A stretch of 64,000 nt of DNA from Bugula neritina (Eukaryota > Bryozoa > Gymnolaemata > Cheilostomatida > Bugulidae). The stretch spans positions 12,403,818 to 12,467,817 of the forward strand of contig OZ037772.1 in the NCBI GenBank assembly GCA_964035545.1, read 5' to 3'. Each line of letters begins with the position of its first letter. Position 1 is the stretch's first letter. Below are positions 11,704 to 26,700 of this stretch, one piece after another. Position numbers and translations under genes: made by a program. A model generated the notes under the pieces. It did no database searches and was not told the DNA's origin. It saw only the letters and a list, made by a program, of their open reading frames with translations.

Positions 11704-14700
11704 ATGATGTCATCACGTGTTCACAGTAACATTCATGACATCCTCAACACCTCAGACCACCTGCTGGACCTGAGCAGTGACCATGAGTCCCTCACCCACC
11801 ACCCCTCCCTCATCTCAGCCTATGAATCCGAGTTACAGTTTGATGACAGCACCTACCACCACGAGACAGAGCCCTACAGGTCTCAGGTACGCTTAGCCTC
11901 TGCTCTATACCACGTAGGGCTGGGTTAGTTTATGGCCCTTGTTGCTGTAAGAATCCTAGGTTAGTACAAGTTGTGACTGAATTAATGTAGTTTGAGTTTC
12001 CTGTTCCTTTCCCTTTTGACATCCAGAAAGAGGCTCATGTGTATTTCTAGATGACTCTTGAGTTCCTTTTATTGCACTTCACTCAGGAAATCAGCCCCAA
12101 AGCATTAATAAACAGTGTGGGGAATGTTGTGCTGCACTTAGAAATATTACCATGTACTAGTATTTTCAGCACGTAGTAAACAATATCCACTAATAGCAAC
12201 ACTTTTATATTTAAAAATGTAATTTAATGTCAAGATATTAAGTTGAAATTATTTTGATTTCTAATATTTCGTTTGCTATAAAATAATTATATTGCTGAAC
12301 TGTTGTAAGTTAGAGAAATGTTTTAGTGCAGGGTGTGGTCTAAACTACTGACTGTCTGTTATAAGTTGAAAGAGAATATAATGTCACAGCTGTATCCCTT
12401 CCTTCCAGGTAGCAGATAGTGTAGACGGTACGAGTGGTACAGACAGGGGAGATAACAGTCACACTGACCTACCAGATGACATGCTGAATGCTACTATCCT
12501 CGCCAAGAAGGAGGACGGTGTGTTTTCCAGCTCCCCTGTGGCAGATGCCGGTATGTTTTATTAAGGGTGGGGGAGGGGGTCGCCCCTACAACTACAACAT
12601 TTTATCTCAGTCTATGATGAATGTTCTGTCACTAGCCTTAAGTGCATCTTACTAGTCTCTGTTTATGAAGATGAGAACAATGAAATTATTCTGCTTAAAT
12701 ATATTTCCTGTACAGAAATGCTATTAAAGTTGAAGCAGTCTGCGCTCTTGTAGTATTGAGATTATTTTGTCTGCTGCTGAGAAAGATTCCATATCTCTAT
12801 TTCACATTGATGTCTATGCTACTTCCAATGTGACTCTGGTTACAGACAGTGAAGAGGATGATGACAAGCCGAACCCTTACAGCTCCTACCAGCAGTTCCA
12901 CAGGGAGTTGTCCACTCATGGCGACCCTAAAGCTGCTCTACACGAGTTTGAGACTTTAGAACAGGGTGAGTGTTTATGTGTTGCCATAGTTACCGCAGGT
13001 AACGCTCACTAGAGCTCCAGCAACTGTTTAGGAGTTGCTTTCTTTCCTAGTGATTGTAAATTGTAAGTAATAATAAAATATTTATATTTTAAGCTGTATT
13101 TGCTTTTCAGTGTTATTTTGTTTCAACTTCTGTAGGATTACATGATTTAATACTTTCAGTAAAATAACTCATTTTCCATCAGTTTAAGTTTTACTCAACC
13201 TGCAAGTTATTGGTATATTTAGTATATTCAGTGACTTTAGAGCTGAAAATCTTGTAGCTCTAAATTTTCTAATACTTTTCCCTTTGACTTTTTGATTTTT
13301 TTTGTATTTAAAAATTTCCCAATAAGCATGTAGCCATTATCTAAGCTTTTCACTGACTTTTCAATTAGTAGTATCTTATGTTTGCAGTCAGTAGTATTAG
13401 TGTGAGTCAGTAGTGTTAGTGTGAGTCAGTAGTGTTAGTGTGAGTCAGTAGTGTTAGTGTGAGTCAGTAGTGTTAGTGTGAGTCAATGTTAGTCACTCTC
13501 AGTTGCTGACTAACATACATACTGTGTTGTAGACAATACTGACACTGCTACTCCAGGTATTGCTTATCAGTGATATTGATTTATTTCTATTAATTGAACT
13601 GTCTGAACCTCTGCATGGAAACATGACTTGCCCTAATTTCATGTACTCCAACTGTTCATAGAGTTGAGAAATATAATACAGTGTGGAATACAGGCTGTGC
13701 AGTGGTGTGTTGAGGAGTTGCCCTTCCCTTGACTTCATCATAACACCAGATTGTCTGTTGTGTAACAAAGCTTTTACATTTGAAGTTTTCTGCTTTTATT
13801 TATCTTAATTTATATGTCGTTTGTTTTTTTTTAACAAAACAAAATGCGTAATTTCGGCCATGAATTTATTTTCTGTTGCACAATCAAGCATTAGCTGATA
13901 GTTTGAAATATTAGCTCTACCCTTTCCTTATAAGCAGGACAGTAGCTCCGCCCTTTAATTTAAAGTTGAGACATTAGCTCCGCCCTCTAATTTAAATTTG
14001 AGACATTAGCTCCGCCCTTTAATTTAAAGTTGAGACATTAGCTCCGCCCTCTAATTTAAATTTGAGACATTAGCTCCGCCCTCTAATTTAAATTTGAGAC
14101 ATTAGCTCCGCCCTTTTCTTATATTTGAGACATTAGCTCTGCCCTTTTCTTATAGTTGAGACATTAGCTCCGCCCTTTCCTCATAAGTAGGACATTAGCC
14201 CGCCCTTTAAGTAGATTGACATCCAGAGGACATGTTTATACAGAGTAAACTCAGCGTACATCATACTGCATGCTGTTGTATTTCAGAACCAGACACTGTG
14301 TACCTCGGGGAATATGTTCATGACTTTGAACTGTATATGGGTACCTACATACAGTCTCCCTTGAGTCTGTACCTTTTCTAGATGTTGACTCACCTGCATA
14401 CACTTACCTGTATACTTACCTGTATATACTTACCTGCATACTTACCTGTGATATCTTTCTCAGCTTGTTTCCATTTACATTTCTTTTGTAACTGGTGCTG
14501 TCTACTATATAAGAGGAAATGCTGACCCTTTCAAATATTCTGTCCTTGTTTCATCTATTTCAGAGTTTCCTGCCTTCTTTCTAAAATGACTTTAACATAT
14601 TTTCTTAAACTTGTAACACATTTAAACAAAATATTAGCAGTGAAAAGTTTAAAAAATTAAACTTTCATGCTGCTGAAAAGTTTACGTTTTTTGCTATGCG

Positions 14701-17700
14701 TTTAATGTATGTATTAAAACTAGTAGATTTATTTGAATGGCTTAAATTCGTATTATTTTTCAATTCAAAACTAATCTGTTGTAAGGTTTCTTATGTTTGA
14801 GTACGCACTAAGTCGGTAGAAGGGAGTTTAATTAACAGAACTTTCTTAGCTTAATACAATGAAATAAATCTCACAATATAATTAAGAGGCATTAATTATT
14901 CTATGTCACCATAGCTAATGGAGTTATGCAATATTTTATTCTTTTCATGTTATCTTGGAAACCATTTTTCCAATAAATATATTTATTAGTTTTATAAACA
15001 CAACCTTTCATATATCATATAAAGTGTACACAACTGTCTAAAATTTAGTAAGTAATTATCTTCTGGAAAAAATATACAATATTAGTTACTTTTTATCATT
15101 TTACCCAAAAGTCCAGAATTTAAGTCAGCTTTCTCGTGCCTCATTGACTACACCCAGCACTGTCCCTATAGCTGTGCTTACACTAGGTCCCTAATGTCAT
15201 TCACCATGAGATTCTAAACTAAGTCAATGAGATTCAAATCGATTGTTCAACTAGCAGGTCACACTTTAGTGCGGCTAATTTTATTTAAATACTGTTGACT
15301 CTGAGAGTACAGTCAGTGTTCGCCTCTCCTTTGTTTCCCATTCTAAGAAGTAATCACCGCTGCCAATATCGTGCTCTCTCTCAGTTTATCTGCTGCCGTT
15401 AGCTGCTGCTGTCAGCGTTCTCTCCTCTTCTCTAGTCGTCTTCTGCTTCACCATGTCGTACTTTGATCCTCAGTACAGCTTCTTATACGTAAACACTTTC
15501 TGTGACGGTAAATGTGTACTATCTGTGCAGTCTCACTCTGGACTAACTGATACTATTTGACTAAGTACTACTAGTTAACAGTAACTGGTTGACTACTAGT
15601 CAACAGTAACTAGTTGACTACTAGTTAACAGTAACTGGTTCAGTACTGATCAGAATGTAACAACTAAAAGCATTTAACTAACATTGCTTTATATGTATCG
15701 AGAAAATCTCATCTGCAAAAATTTTTCAATATTTTTCTTATTTTAAACTTTTCTTGATATAAATGTGATACTTCTATACCATTTATGGAATATATTGTTA
15801 ACCAACCTTGACTTTCATATATACAGTTTAGTTTGTTTGTAACTCTTTGAAGAGTAATCACACACTCTTGTCTCCTGCAGAGATGGGCCTGGCCGCCTCG
15901 GCACAAACAGTGGCGCCCCCTAGTGAGCACAGATCACGTAAAGATCATTGGGTAGACAACTCCGTCAGTGATGTCTCCAGTATTTCTAAACAAGGTACGT
16001 TTAATGGAGCAGTAGATCTCAAGCTGATACTAACTGCAGGTCTAGTTATCAACTTCTGGTAGTCTATCAGTTATAAACTTTCTTTAGTAGCAAATCTTTA
16101 ATTTGAAAATAATTAAACATTATTCTGTATTTCTATATATATCATTAGAGAGAGTTATATAGAGTGAAGGTATATATGGAGTATTATATGTGTCACGATA
16201 TAACTAACTTCTAGATCTGAAAAGGCTATGTGTTAACATATTAAGACTTGTTATCTACAGGGAAGTCATCTCCCAGCAGGATTTTTAAGGCTAACACCAG
16301 CCCTATCAGAAGTCAACCTTCGACCCCCAACAGTCAGAGGTCAAGGACGCCCTCGGGAATTCCCACTCTGAGAAAGAGCAAGTCGCAGAGTTTAACCAGA
16401 GAGAGGTAAACTCCTCGTAATACTGGAGTTTTCTTCTTTAATATGAAATAATTTCCTTTAATATTTAATCCTTTTAGTATAGAATTTCTCTGGAGTCGTT
16501 GTCTCCTCATAATCTGATACTTCAACCTGGAATTTCTTTAGTTTAGTTTAAACTAATTTATCAGAGAGTAATTTAGTCCGTGCTGCATGCATATGTCATT
16601 TCCTGTCAATTGTACAACTACCTCGTGTACGGCTGCAATATTGAAGTATTGTAAACGTGTTCAGATCAGTTGGAAGGTTGCCAAGTCCGAGATTCGTCAG
16701 GCCATACACTGTGGCAGTAGTGTGAGTATGTGTAAGCCTAGTGCTGCTGCACCACTCTGTTGCTATTGGTTACCACGGCTACTGGCACTTCCTTCCCTCA
16801 GTTGACACATTATTGTTTATAATAAGTGGCAGTATAAGTCTTAGCCTTTTATCTTCTGTTCTGTATATGCTTTCATGTGGCAGTGTCATACGTGTATAAC
16901 ATATTCCACTAGAAGGTGCGTGTCATTGAGATATTATACAGTTGTTAGTCTTATATATCTGTGTTTATGGTACTGAACTATGTAGTATGTTATATAATAT
17001 AGCGTCATTAATGTTCTGTTGGAAAAATCTCACCAATACAAGTATTGGGGTCACTAAACTTTATAGCGATGTCATCATTATGTGCTCTGATGTCACTAAA
17101 ATATGCTGTGATGTCACTAAAGTATGCTGTGATGTCACTACTTCTTAAACAGTTTTGTGTTGAGATGAGTTGCTGAGTTGAGTGTATCTTTAATGTCTCT
17201 CATTGTGTAAATATGCAAGGGGGGAAACTCCCGAGGATCATACACCTCAAGTGCAGCTCAACGAGCATAACCTGCTCTGTACATTGCTAGACTATGATAT
17301 TTTATAACCCATTGATGTCTAAAGTTGTATTTACTAGATCTCCATCAGCCACACGGAGGGTTTTAGCTGGAGGAGAGGAGAGATCAGGGAGAAGGTCTGC
17401 GTCTGCTGACACCAAAGGTTCACCTCATGTTTCGGGAATTCCTTCTCCCAGGTACAGGTGTTCACTGTAAATTTTTATAACTTGGGCCAGCTTTTGATAC
17501 TGAAGACTCTGAAGCTCATGATAGCAGTTTCAATGCATATATTAGTTATATAAGCTGTTAATTTATCCTTAAAATCATTCTCACAAGCACAATAATATAT
17601 TCATCAAAGAAATTATTTAAAAAAAATTAAATCTAAAATTTTCCAATATTAAAAAGTAGTAGCATCTTGTCAGTAAGGCCACAGCTATGACTGATTCAGT

Positions 17701-20700
17701 GATATTTAATTTTTGTTTTGCAGCTTTAGCAAGAGTCCCAGTGACCTTAGAACTAAACGTCGCGTCCTCTCAGGGTCCATGATACCAAGGTCACGACCTA
17801 TGACCCCATCGTCCTCACAGAGGTCACTTGATAAACCGAGTTCACCGGAAGTGAGGTCAGAGTTTTCAGAGAATGACTCATCCAGATCAGCAGCCAACTT
17901 GCCTCACAGGTGAAGATAACTCTCAGTAGTATAGTCACCTCTAAGTGAGGATAACTCTCAGTAGTATAGTCACCTTTAAGGGAGGATAACTCTCAATAGT
18001 ATAGTCATCTCTAAGTGAGGATAACTCTCAATAGTATAGTCATCTCTAAGGGAGGATAACTCTCAGTAGTATAGTCACCTCTAAGGGAAGATAACTCTCA
18101 ATAGTATAGTCATCTCTAAGTGAGGATAACTCTCAGTAGTAGAGTCACCTCTAAGGGAGGATAACTCTCAGTAGTATAATCACCTCTAAGTGAAGATAAC
18201 TCTCAGTAGTATGTCACCTTTAAGTGAGGATAACTCCCAGTAGTATAGTCACCTCTAAGGGAGGATAACTCTCAGTAGTATAGTCACCTTTACGAGAAGA
18301 CAACTCTATTTGCTGTAAATAACTAAACGCAGTGTTTATCTGCAGCATGTTTTATTTCTGCAGATCACAAGCAGCTGTTCCGTCCAGATCTTCAGTTGAG
18401 CCAAGAATGTTCCAGAATGGGTCCGGCAGGCCATCGAGTAAGACTAGAACCTAGTCTAAATGTCACACTAGAACCTAGTCTAAATGCCACACTAGAACCT
18501 AGTCTAAATGTCACACTAGAACCTAGTCTATTGCAAAGTCTTAGCAGTTGACATCTTCACAGTCATAGCCTTTGTTCTACCTCTCAGTTTCCTTTCTTAG
18601 GGCTGCCCAGCGCTCGTCCCTCTGTGACGTCTGCAACAGATTTGACTTCCCAAGACGAGCAGTCCCCCGACCTTGACCCCAGCAGTGAGGACGAGAGAGA
18701 CGGAGTGACAGGAAGTCCTCAGATTCAGATCAACGAGAACTACCCGAGCACTTTCCTCACTCAACCAAACAAGTGAGTCATTCATAGCCTAAGTTCTTCA
18801 ATGAGTTGTTAGATTATCTCTTACATTGTGTCGCTGACCTGAGGCTACTCTCTTACAGCTCTCTCAACATGAAGCTACCTCCTTCATCCGAGAACCAAAC
18901 AGCGTCTGCCGTGTTTGACACTCAGGACCAGATCACGTCTATGACTGATAGGACCGGTACTGACCCGTCACACTCTCCTTCACCTAAGTTCAAGTATGAC
19001 TATAATATAATATTATATTATATTATATTACGTATCTATGTCATGTGTTATATATAACATCTTGTATTATAAATGTATATACTGATATTGTAAGTATTAT
19101 GTACTATAATATTTAGTAGTATTTATAAAATAATATATGCTATTTAGCTATTATATACTATATTATACTATTATTATATGAAGTATGTTATATAAAATAT
19201 TTAAACAATTATTATATTTTGAGTGAATTTATTTCTTCAAGTGGTCTGCACATCATAGTATTTCTTTAGATTACATCATAGCCTGCGTATTCAGTTATAT
19301 AGCCTCAGCTCCAATGTGTTGAAATATATTAGACATGTGTTATGCTGTTAGGAACACGAAGCTCACTACTAAAACCACCCTGGACTACGAGGAGGTGGAG
19401 ACAACCAGGAAGGTTAGAAGAATCATAACCAAGTCTCCGCCCACTTCCTCCCGCACCAAAGAGTCATCACACACAAACAGGGGAGACAACTCTGAAGCAG
19501 ACAAACTGAAAAACCAAAGTAAAAGCCTTGCGAATGCCAGCAGATTGAGACAGGCCGGACGGGTCCTTGACCGAAGGGCCTTGAGTGAAGGTCGCAAAGG
19601 TTTGATAACTCCCAAATCTATAAGAATAATATTCCTATCACCAGTTTGGCAATGTCTAAAATATGAACAGCTTTTTGTATCCTCAGTTCATGCCTTTCAT
19701 TATATCTTGCTGATGAATATATTTGTTTTGGGTTCTAATAGCTTGTGTCAACACCTGTCAGCGTATGTCAACATGTGTCAACACGTGTCAACTCTTTACA
19801 ATGATTTCTATTCTCAGATTCACCCTCTCAGTTTGGAGAAGCGAAAGCTTTAAATGACGCCATCAGAATGTTGGAGGCTAAAGAGGCGGGAGACAATAAG
19901 TCTTCTACAGGTGAAGCCAGCATGTTTCTTTATCTCTTATCTTATTGGATAAGAATTATCATTCTTTCTTATCACTTCTCTTATTGGATAATCATTACTA
20001 TGTTACACTCTATTGGGTAGAGAAGAGTAGCTGGACGCCCACACTTCCTGAAGAAATGGGAGACAACTCTCGGCCCATGAGCTCTACGTGGACCTCATTG
20101 GCTGAGTATGACCAATCACGGGACAGCAAAGTTAAAACTGCATCTACTCGGTAAGATGGAAGTTATTTTTTATTTTATGTGGGTTTTTCGTTTCTCTTCT
20201 CAACTAATTTGTTAAAGTTAGTTTCTAATTGGTCATTATTCAAAAGGAGATATAATAAAATATTTCTTATAAAGTATAGTTTTATGTGAATCTTGAATGA
20301 CTTGAAATAGTAATATTAATAAGTGTCGTTAGGGCAAAACTAACATTGCCATTTGTTGTGCAGTTTGCTAAAATACCTTTTTATTTTTTTTGTTAAAATT
20401 AAAAGAAGATGGAGTAAACAATAAGTTCAGTATTTTTAATGAATATCTTTTATTTTACTGACTTGCATATTATTTGAAGTTATGTGCTCTCGCTTCACAC
20501 CTTTGAAAAGGCCGTGAAGCATGCAGTGCAATGGGTATTGTGTTTATATAATAGTCACGCTAGATCTGTTATCAGTAAACAAGGTCAACTATTGTTAACT
20601 ATGAGATGAGTTTATATAGGTCAAAAAGTCACTAACTTTATCGGCTTAGTAAGCAATTGCCCAGAGTCAACTCATCCAGAGTGGGTGGATACGCTAGTGC

Positions 20701-23700
20701 CGCTGTACATGACTAAGAATCTTGTGCTAAACTCAATACAATGTGGCTAAGTTATTGTTAGTGTCTATGAAAGCAATGGAATGATTAATTTCCAACTCAT
20801 CAAGTGCGACTGTGGAAGTAAAGTGAATGTCATTATGATTAACAAGTTATTTCGAGCTTACCTCATCTAGAAAAGGTAGTACTAATTGAGTCCAACTTAA
20901 ATTAGCGACTCATCAAGTGTAACTGTAAGGTAAAGTGAGTGTTATTGACATTATCATTATGAGCTAACCTCAGGCTCATATAAAAACTAAAAAGGTAGTA
21001 CTAGTACTACAGCATTAGTTCTACTGCTTCAACTAGTACCAGTTGAATCTAACTTAAATCAGCATAGCTGATGACTATAGGCATAACCATAATCATAGTG
21101 ATAACAATAATTCTATACAGTATACTTCATACTTGTACTTCTACTGACACTTCATACTTGAAGTTAATCTTGTAGTTATAGTTATTCTCTATAGTTATAA
21201 CTTCTACTTATAGTTCTACTAGATCTAATACATTAACATTATGATTATACATATACTCAGCTATACTATTAAATTAATGGCAACAAATTGATATATTTGA
21301 AACAATTGGTTGTCTTATTAATAAGTGTGAATATATATTATTATCTCTAATGTTGTGATTAAATTTATTCAACTGGTTTCACGCACAATGCTGTTGGTTA
21401 CAAGGGAAGTAGATGTGTGGTCAACTTGGGTTATAGTTGGTGGTTTGAAATGGGCTCGCTGTGTTTCACATCTCAACAACTAGATGTTCAGCATTTATTC
21501 TCACTCTCTCATATTTACTAGTATTTGAAACAAGTTGAAAACTATTGTTTGCTCTTTCCTGTTTCTCCGAGCATCTTCCGTAATGCGCTTCTTTCTTCAG
21601 CGAACTTTTGTAAAGAGATGGAAATGTTTTGAGCACTGAAACTTTTCTCCAAAGTTATTTGGGTTGTTGCAAGTTTTCTACCTCTCAGACACCTATAAGT
21701 CATGAAGTTCTACATGCCATTTAGCAGATCATTCTGTTAGTAAGTACATCTCACACACCCTATCAGCTGAAACATCAACTGCTGCAGTGACAAACATGGA
21801 ACTTTTTAACCATTTGCCAAAATTTGATAAGTGGTTTTCAATTGCTGTGTCTTCCAGTACACGGTATGCTGTAACTAGACTAACTACTGCACACACTGCG
21901 TTGTCAAACTGTTGCTGTTATATTAATACTGAGTATGTTTAATATATATCATTCATATAATGTCTCTACCAGCATCTGATGTGTTTGTCATACCATTACC
22001 TACTCAGCTAATGTAACTGACTCAGTATATCTGCTGCTTTATTTCCTTCTGCTGTATCAACTAACTGCTGACACATGATATACTATATACTATATACTAC
22101 ACTATATTATATGTATATACTATATACTACATTGTATTATATGTATATACTATATACTACACTACATTATATGTATATACTATATACTACACTATATTAT
22201 ATGTATATACTATATACTACACTATATTATATGTGTATACTATATACTACACTATATTATATGTATATACTATATACTACACTATATTATATGTATATAT
22301 TATATACTACACTATATTATATGTATATACTATATACTACACTATATTATATGTATATACTATATACTACACTACATTATATGTATATACTATATACTAC
22401 ACTATATTATATGTATATACTATATACTACACTATATTATATGTATATACTATATACTGCACTATATTATATGTATATACTATATACTACACTATATGTA
22501 TATACTATATACTATATACTACACTATATTATATGTATATACTATATACTACACTATATTATATGTATATACTATATACTACACTATGTTGGTGGTAGAC
22601 ATTTGTAACCTTGAAATAATCATCAGTTCTGCTGTTGAATCGTGTCATCTGGTTGAGGGGGGGGGGGGAGAGGGCCCCCACATGCCTACCTCAATTTGTT
22701 ACTAAGTCATAATTACTAGAAGTCAGAGTATTTGTTTATACAAGACAAAGGAACACGTAATGCGAGGTGGTATCAATTAGTGCTATGTTCTTGTGTATCT
22801 CCAGAGCTGCCTGTCTCTACACACTACTATCCCTCCAGCTGACTTAACTCATAGTGTCTAGCTATACTCTCCTCCCCCTCCTTGTAATTAGACATGTTCG
22901 GCTATGAGTATGTGTTGTGTGTCTGGGTGGCAAATTGAAATTTCAAAATAAAACGGGAGCTAAGAACGTATGTTCACAAATCTGCCTGTAGTGTTTACTG
23001 TAGTGTTTACCGTGGTGAATACTGTAGTTGTTACTGTAGTTGTTACTGTAGTGGTTACTGTAGTGGTTACTGTAGTGGTTATTGAGGTAGCTACATTGTT
23101 TCAGTATAGTCCCTTCTCTTTTCTGTGAAAAGTGCCCACCCAGAGTTTTCTTATCTCACGAATTGCTACCCCTCTCTACTCTATATACCTATACTGTAAC
23201 AGTTAGTCCACATCTGGGGATATGGAGAATGGTATTTACTCCGTAAGCAGTTTAAAATACTTCAACTTCCTGATAAGATATTAAAGATATCTGTTATCTA
23301 CCGAAGCTCTCACTCTCTGTATTAGCTGTGTATTAGCTGTGTATTGGCTGTGGGGAGTATGGACTGTGTATTGGCTGTGGGGAGTATGGATTGAGTATTC
23401 CTAATATTTGCAGATTTAATCAAATTGATTTATACTATTTGACGTGTAACTTACATTTGAAGGGTGTTACTGCAAGGATATGCAAATATCACCTCACATT
23501 CCTCTGACAGTGGGAGGTGGTGTGTTGTACTGGCTGTAGCTTATCCCAACTACCTAATTGAATTGACTCTATTATCTAGTTAGATGTGATACTGTAACAC
23601 TGTGTGTGTCTCTACCCTGGTGATGTGTTACTGTGTGGGGAAGTCATGTGTATGCTCTGAAAATAGTAGCAGCAGCAGTAATAGTAGTAGCAGCAGTGGT

Positions 23701-26700
23701 ATTAGTAAAAATAGTAGTAGTAGCAGTACTACTAGTAGTAGTAGCAGTACTACTACTACTAGTAGTAGTAGTACTAGTAGTAGTAGGAGCAGTAGCAGTA
23801 GTAGTAGTACTACAGTAGTACTAGTAGTAATAGTAATAGTAGTGGTAATATAAGTAGTAATGTTGTACTATTACTACCAGTAGGAGTAGCAAGAATTTAG
23901 TTGAGCTGACTTCCTGTCAGCGGTTGAACAATGCAACTGTAAACTCTTTTGTCATAAATCACTTGAGTGCTGCCAATGCTGCCTATCCCTCTATTGTCGG
24001 CAGCAAGGAATGTAGAACATAATTGGGGTCTTTGAGTTGGTTGGTGGTTAGTAGCTGTTTGATATCCAAACTGGAAACAGGTGGTCATGTCTCGGGTTTT
24101 GTGTAGAAAGAGAGTTCGGATAGTCGTGTAAGTTAATCTATCAGGAGTTATGCTCCCTCAGCTCTAACTCCTACTGTTTTTGTCAGTTATTGTATATTTC
24201 TTTATCTTAATTTATAGTTTTGCTAGTACTGGTTTGATAGTACACTGCCTATCTCCTGTGTTGTATTGTTTGAGTATCAATCAGTTGACTCAATCCTCTC
24301 CCCTACCCACTATTCTCTGCTGTACCAGGTACTGCAGTCAGCTGGGGCACAGAGCATTTCCTAGAAGTGAGGCTATGATTAGCTACTAACTACCACACAC
24401 AGCTACTAACTACCACACACAGCTACTAACTACCACACACAGCTACTAACTACCACACACAGCTACTAACTACCACACACAGCTACTAACTACCACACAC
24501 AGCTACTAACTACCACACACAGCTACTAACTACCACACACAGCTACTAACTACCACACACAGCTACTAACTATCACACACAGCTACTAACTACCACACGC
24601 AGCTACTAACTACCACACGCAGCTACTAACTACCACACACAGCTACTAACTACCACACACAGCTACTAACTACCACACACAGCTACTAACTACCACACAC
24701 AGCTACTAACTACCACACACAGCTACTAACTACCACACACAGCTACTAACTACCACACACAGCTACTAACTATCACACACAGCTACTAACTACCACACGC
24801 AGCTACTAACTACCACACGCAGCTACTAACTACCACACACAGCTACTAACTACCACACACAGCTACTAACTACCCGTACAACTAAGGTGTTGTTTTCAGT
24901 TAGTAGCCATTAATCACTCATTAATCTTGAGTTATGCTAATAATCCACTTTCCTTGGGATTAACTGCTCAGTTATAGTTATAGTTGATTTCCTCAGCATT
25001 GAATGTATGTTGAGGTAAGAGATGTATCAGACAGGTGTGAAGCAGGTGTCACACAGGTGTCACACAGGTCCTTGTTTAAGGAGCCTGTGTTCTAGACTAA
25101 ATATTATGTCACAGGGAGTTATATTCTCATGAGACTTCAAACTAAAACTGGTATGAATATAGTTGATGATCTGAGCTTAGTAAAGTGACTGCTGCAGGTT
25201 GATTTTTCAGTTTTACTCATATTTCGTTAAAATATTTAAGTATTATTTTAATGCTTCACAGAAAGTCTAAGTAAGAGGAAGTGTAGCCTTTCTTTTTTTA
25301 GTTTAGTATTGTAACATGTTGTATAGTACACTACCACCTTACACACCTGTATACCAGGTGCTGTAGATGTACTAAACATTAACATGTACTTTATCTCCAT
25401 GTATTAGCTTGGTCAGAGCTGGAGGTTTACTCTTAAATAGTCTTAGTTCTGGGTGAACATGAAAAGTTGTGAATCAGTGGACTAAGCAGTTACACCCCCT
25501 TACTACAGTGCCCTGGAACCTCTGGCTAATCTAATGGTTGCTACAGACTTGTCTCACTTTTCCTTCTGACAAAAAATAAATGTTAACTTATGAAGTTGGA
25601 AATAACTTTGTGTCATGTGATGTAGTTTATCTCATAAATTCTAAATATTTGTCACGTAACTCATGTCTCCACATGATTGGCCTGTTGGGCATTGATAGCC
25701 GTGGGTCCTTGCACTCACAATGCCTGCATTGCGAGTCTCTCACATCCCCCTCCTCCCTAAGTAATTGTTTTCAAGATGTGGTAGTTGTTTATGATTGATT
25801 TATCTTGTAATATATTGGAATTATTATGTAGTAAGTAGTAATAGTAATATATATATAATACACTAATAGTTTTTCCACTTACAACATTCTAGCAAAGTAA
25901 TACTATGTAATACTTCTAGTCAACTATAAACAAGTAATTTCACCCTCACCTGCTCTGTTCCTGAATCAACTTTGTATCTTCATATTTTTGTAGCATGTGG
26001 TCTTTATTTTACAGATCAGGTGACGTGGACACAGAAAGAAGTCTTGAAAAGGTAAAAGTGGATTCGTGTAACAGTTGTTACTTTTTAAATCTTTATTCTC
26101 TCTATTCATTGTGCACATCTTTGTCTGTCAGTGTATATCTTAGCTTTGCTACTGTAGAGTCACACACAAGAGGAAGCTATGCCGAGAACAAATCACACAC
26201 ACTTGCCCGGGGCAGTAAACCACGCCCACTACGCTCTACCGACCACATCCTATCTCTACAAGTAAGTATCTATGTCTAGTGTAAGTCTCTACGTCTAGTG
26301 TAAGTCTCTACGTCTAGTGTAAGTCTCTACGTCTAGTGTAAGTCTCTACGTCTAGTGTAAGTATCTGTCTAGTGTAAGTCTCTACGTCTAGTGTAAGTCT
26401 CTACGTCTAGTGTAAGTCTCTACGTCTAGTGTAAGTCTCTACGTCTAGTGTAAGTATCTGTCTAGTGTAAGTCTCTACGTCTAGTGTAAGTATCTATGTC
26501 TAGTGTAAGTATCTACTGTAAGAAACTTCTAGAGAAATTGCTTAGAGTTATTGTCTACTTTTACGTGAATTAGAAAAAAATAGTTTTATTTATAAGCTTA
26601 CATGACTTGGATTTAATTATATCCATTTTATCTTATTTTGATTGCCACTTGGATAATTACTGTTTTTCTTTTAATGGAGTATGATTCGTGATGTCATTTT

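Larger units (their letters stand above)
20151..26014 (+). other. Large repeat-rich intron of the AKNA-like gene
   Basis: A 5.9-kb intron from GTAAGA at 20151 to TTACAG at 26014. It holds separate tandem arrays at 22075-22590, 23655-23890 and 24381-24880 plus a G-run at about 22658-22667. No open frame in it looks like a gene. I see no embedded gene on the minus strand. Confidence 0.7.

Noticed and set aside
22075-22608. 177-codon Tyr-rich open frame
   Set aside because: It is an open frame through a 30-bp repeat whose length is a multiple of three; no coding signature.
24381-24880. Regular 20-bp repeats resembling a CRISPR array
   Set aside because: There are no unique spacers; the repeats are head-to-tail and lie in a eukaryotic intron, so this is a satellite.
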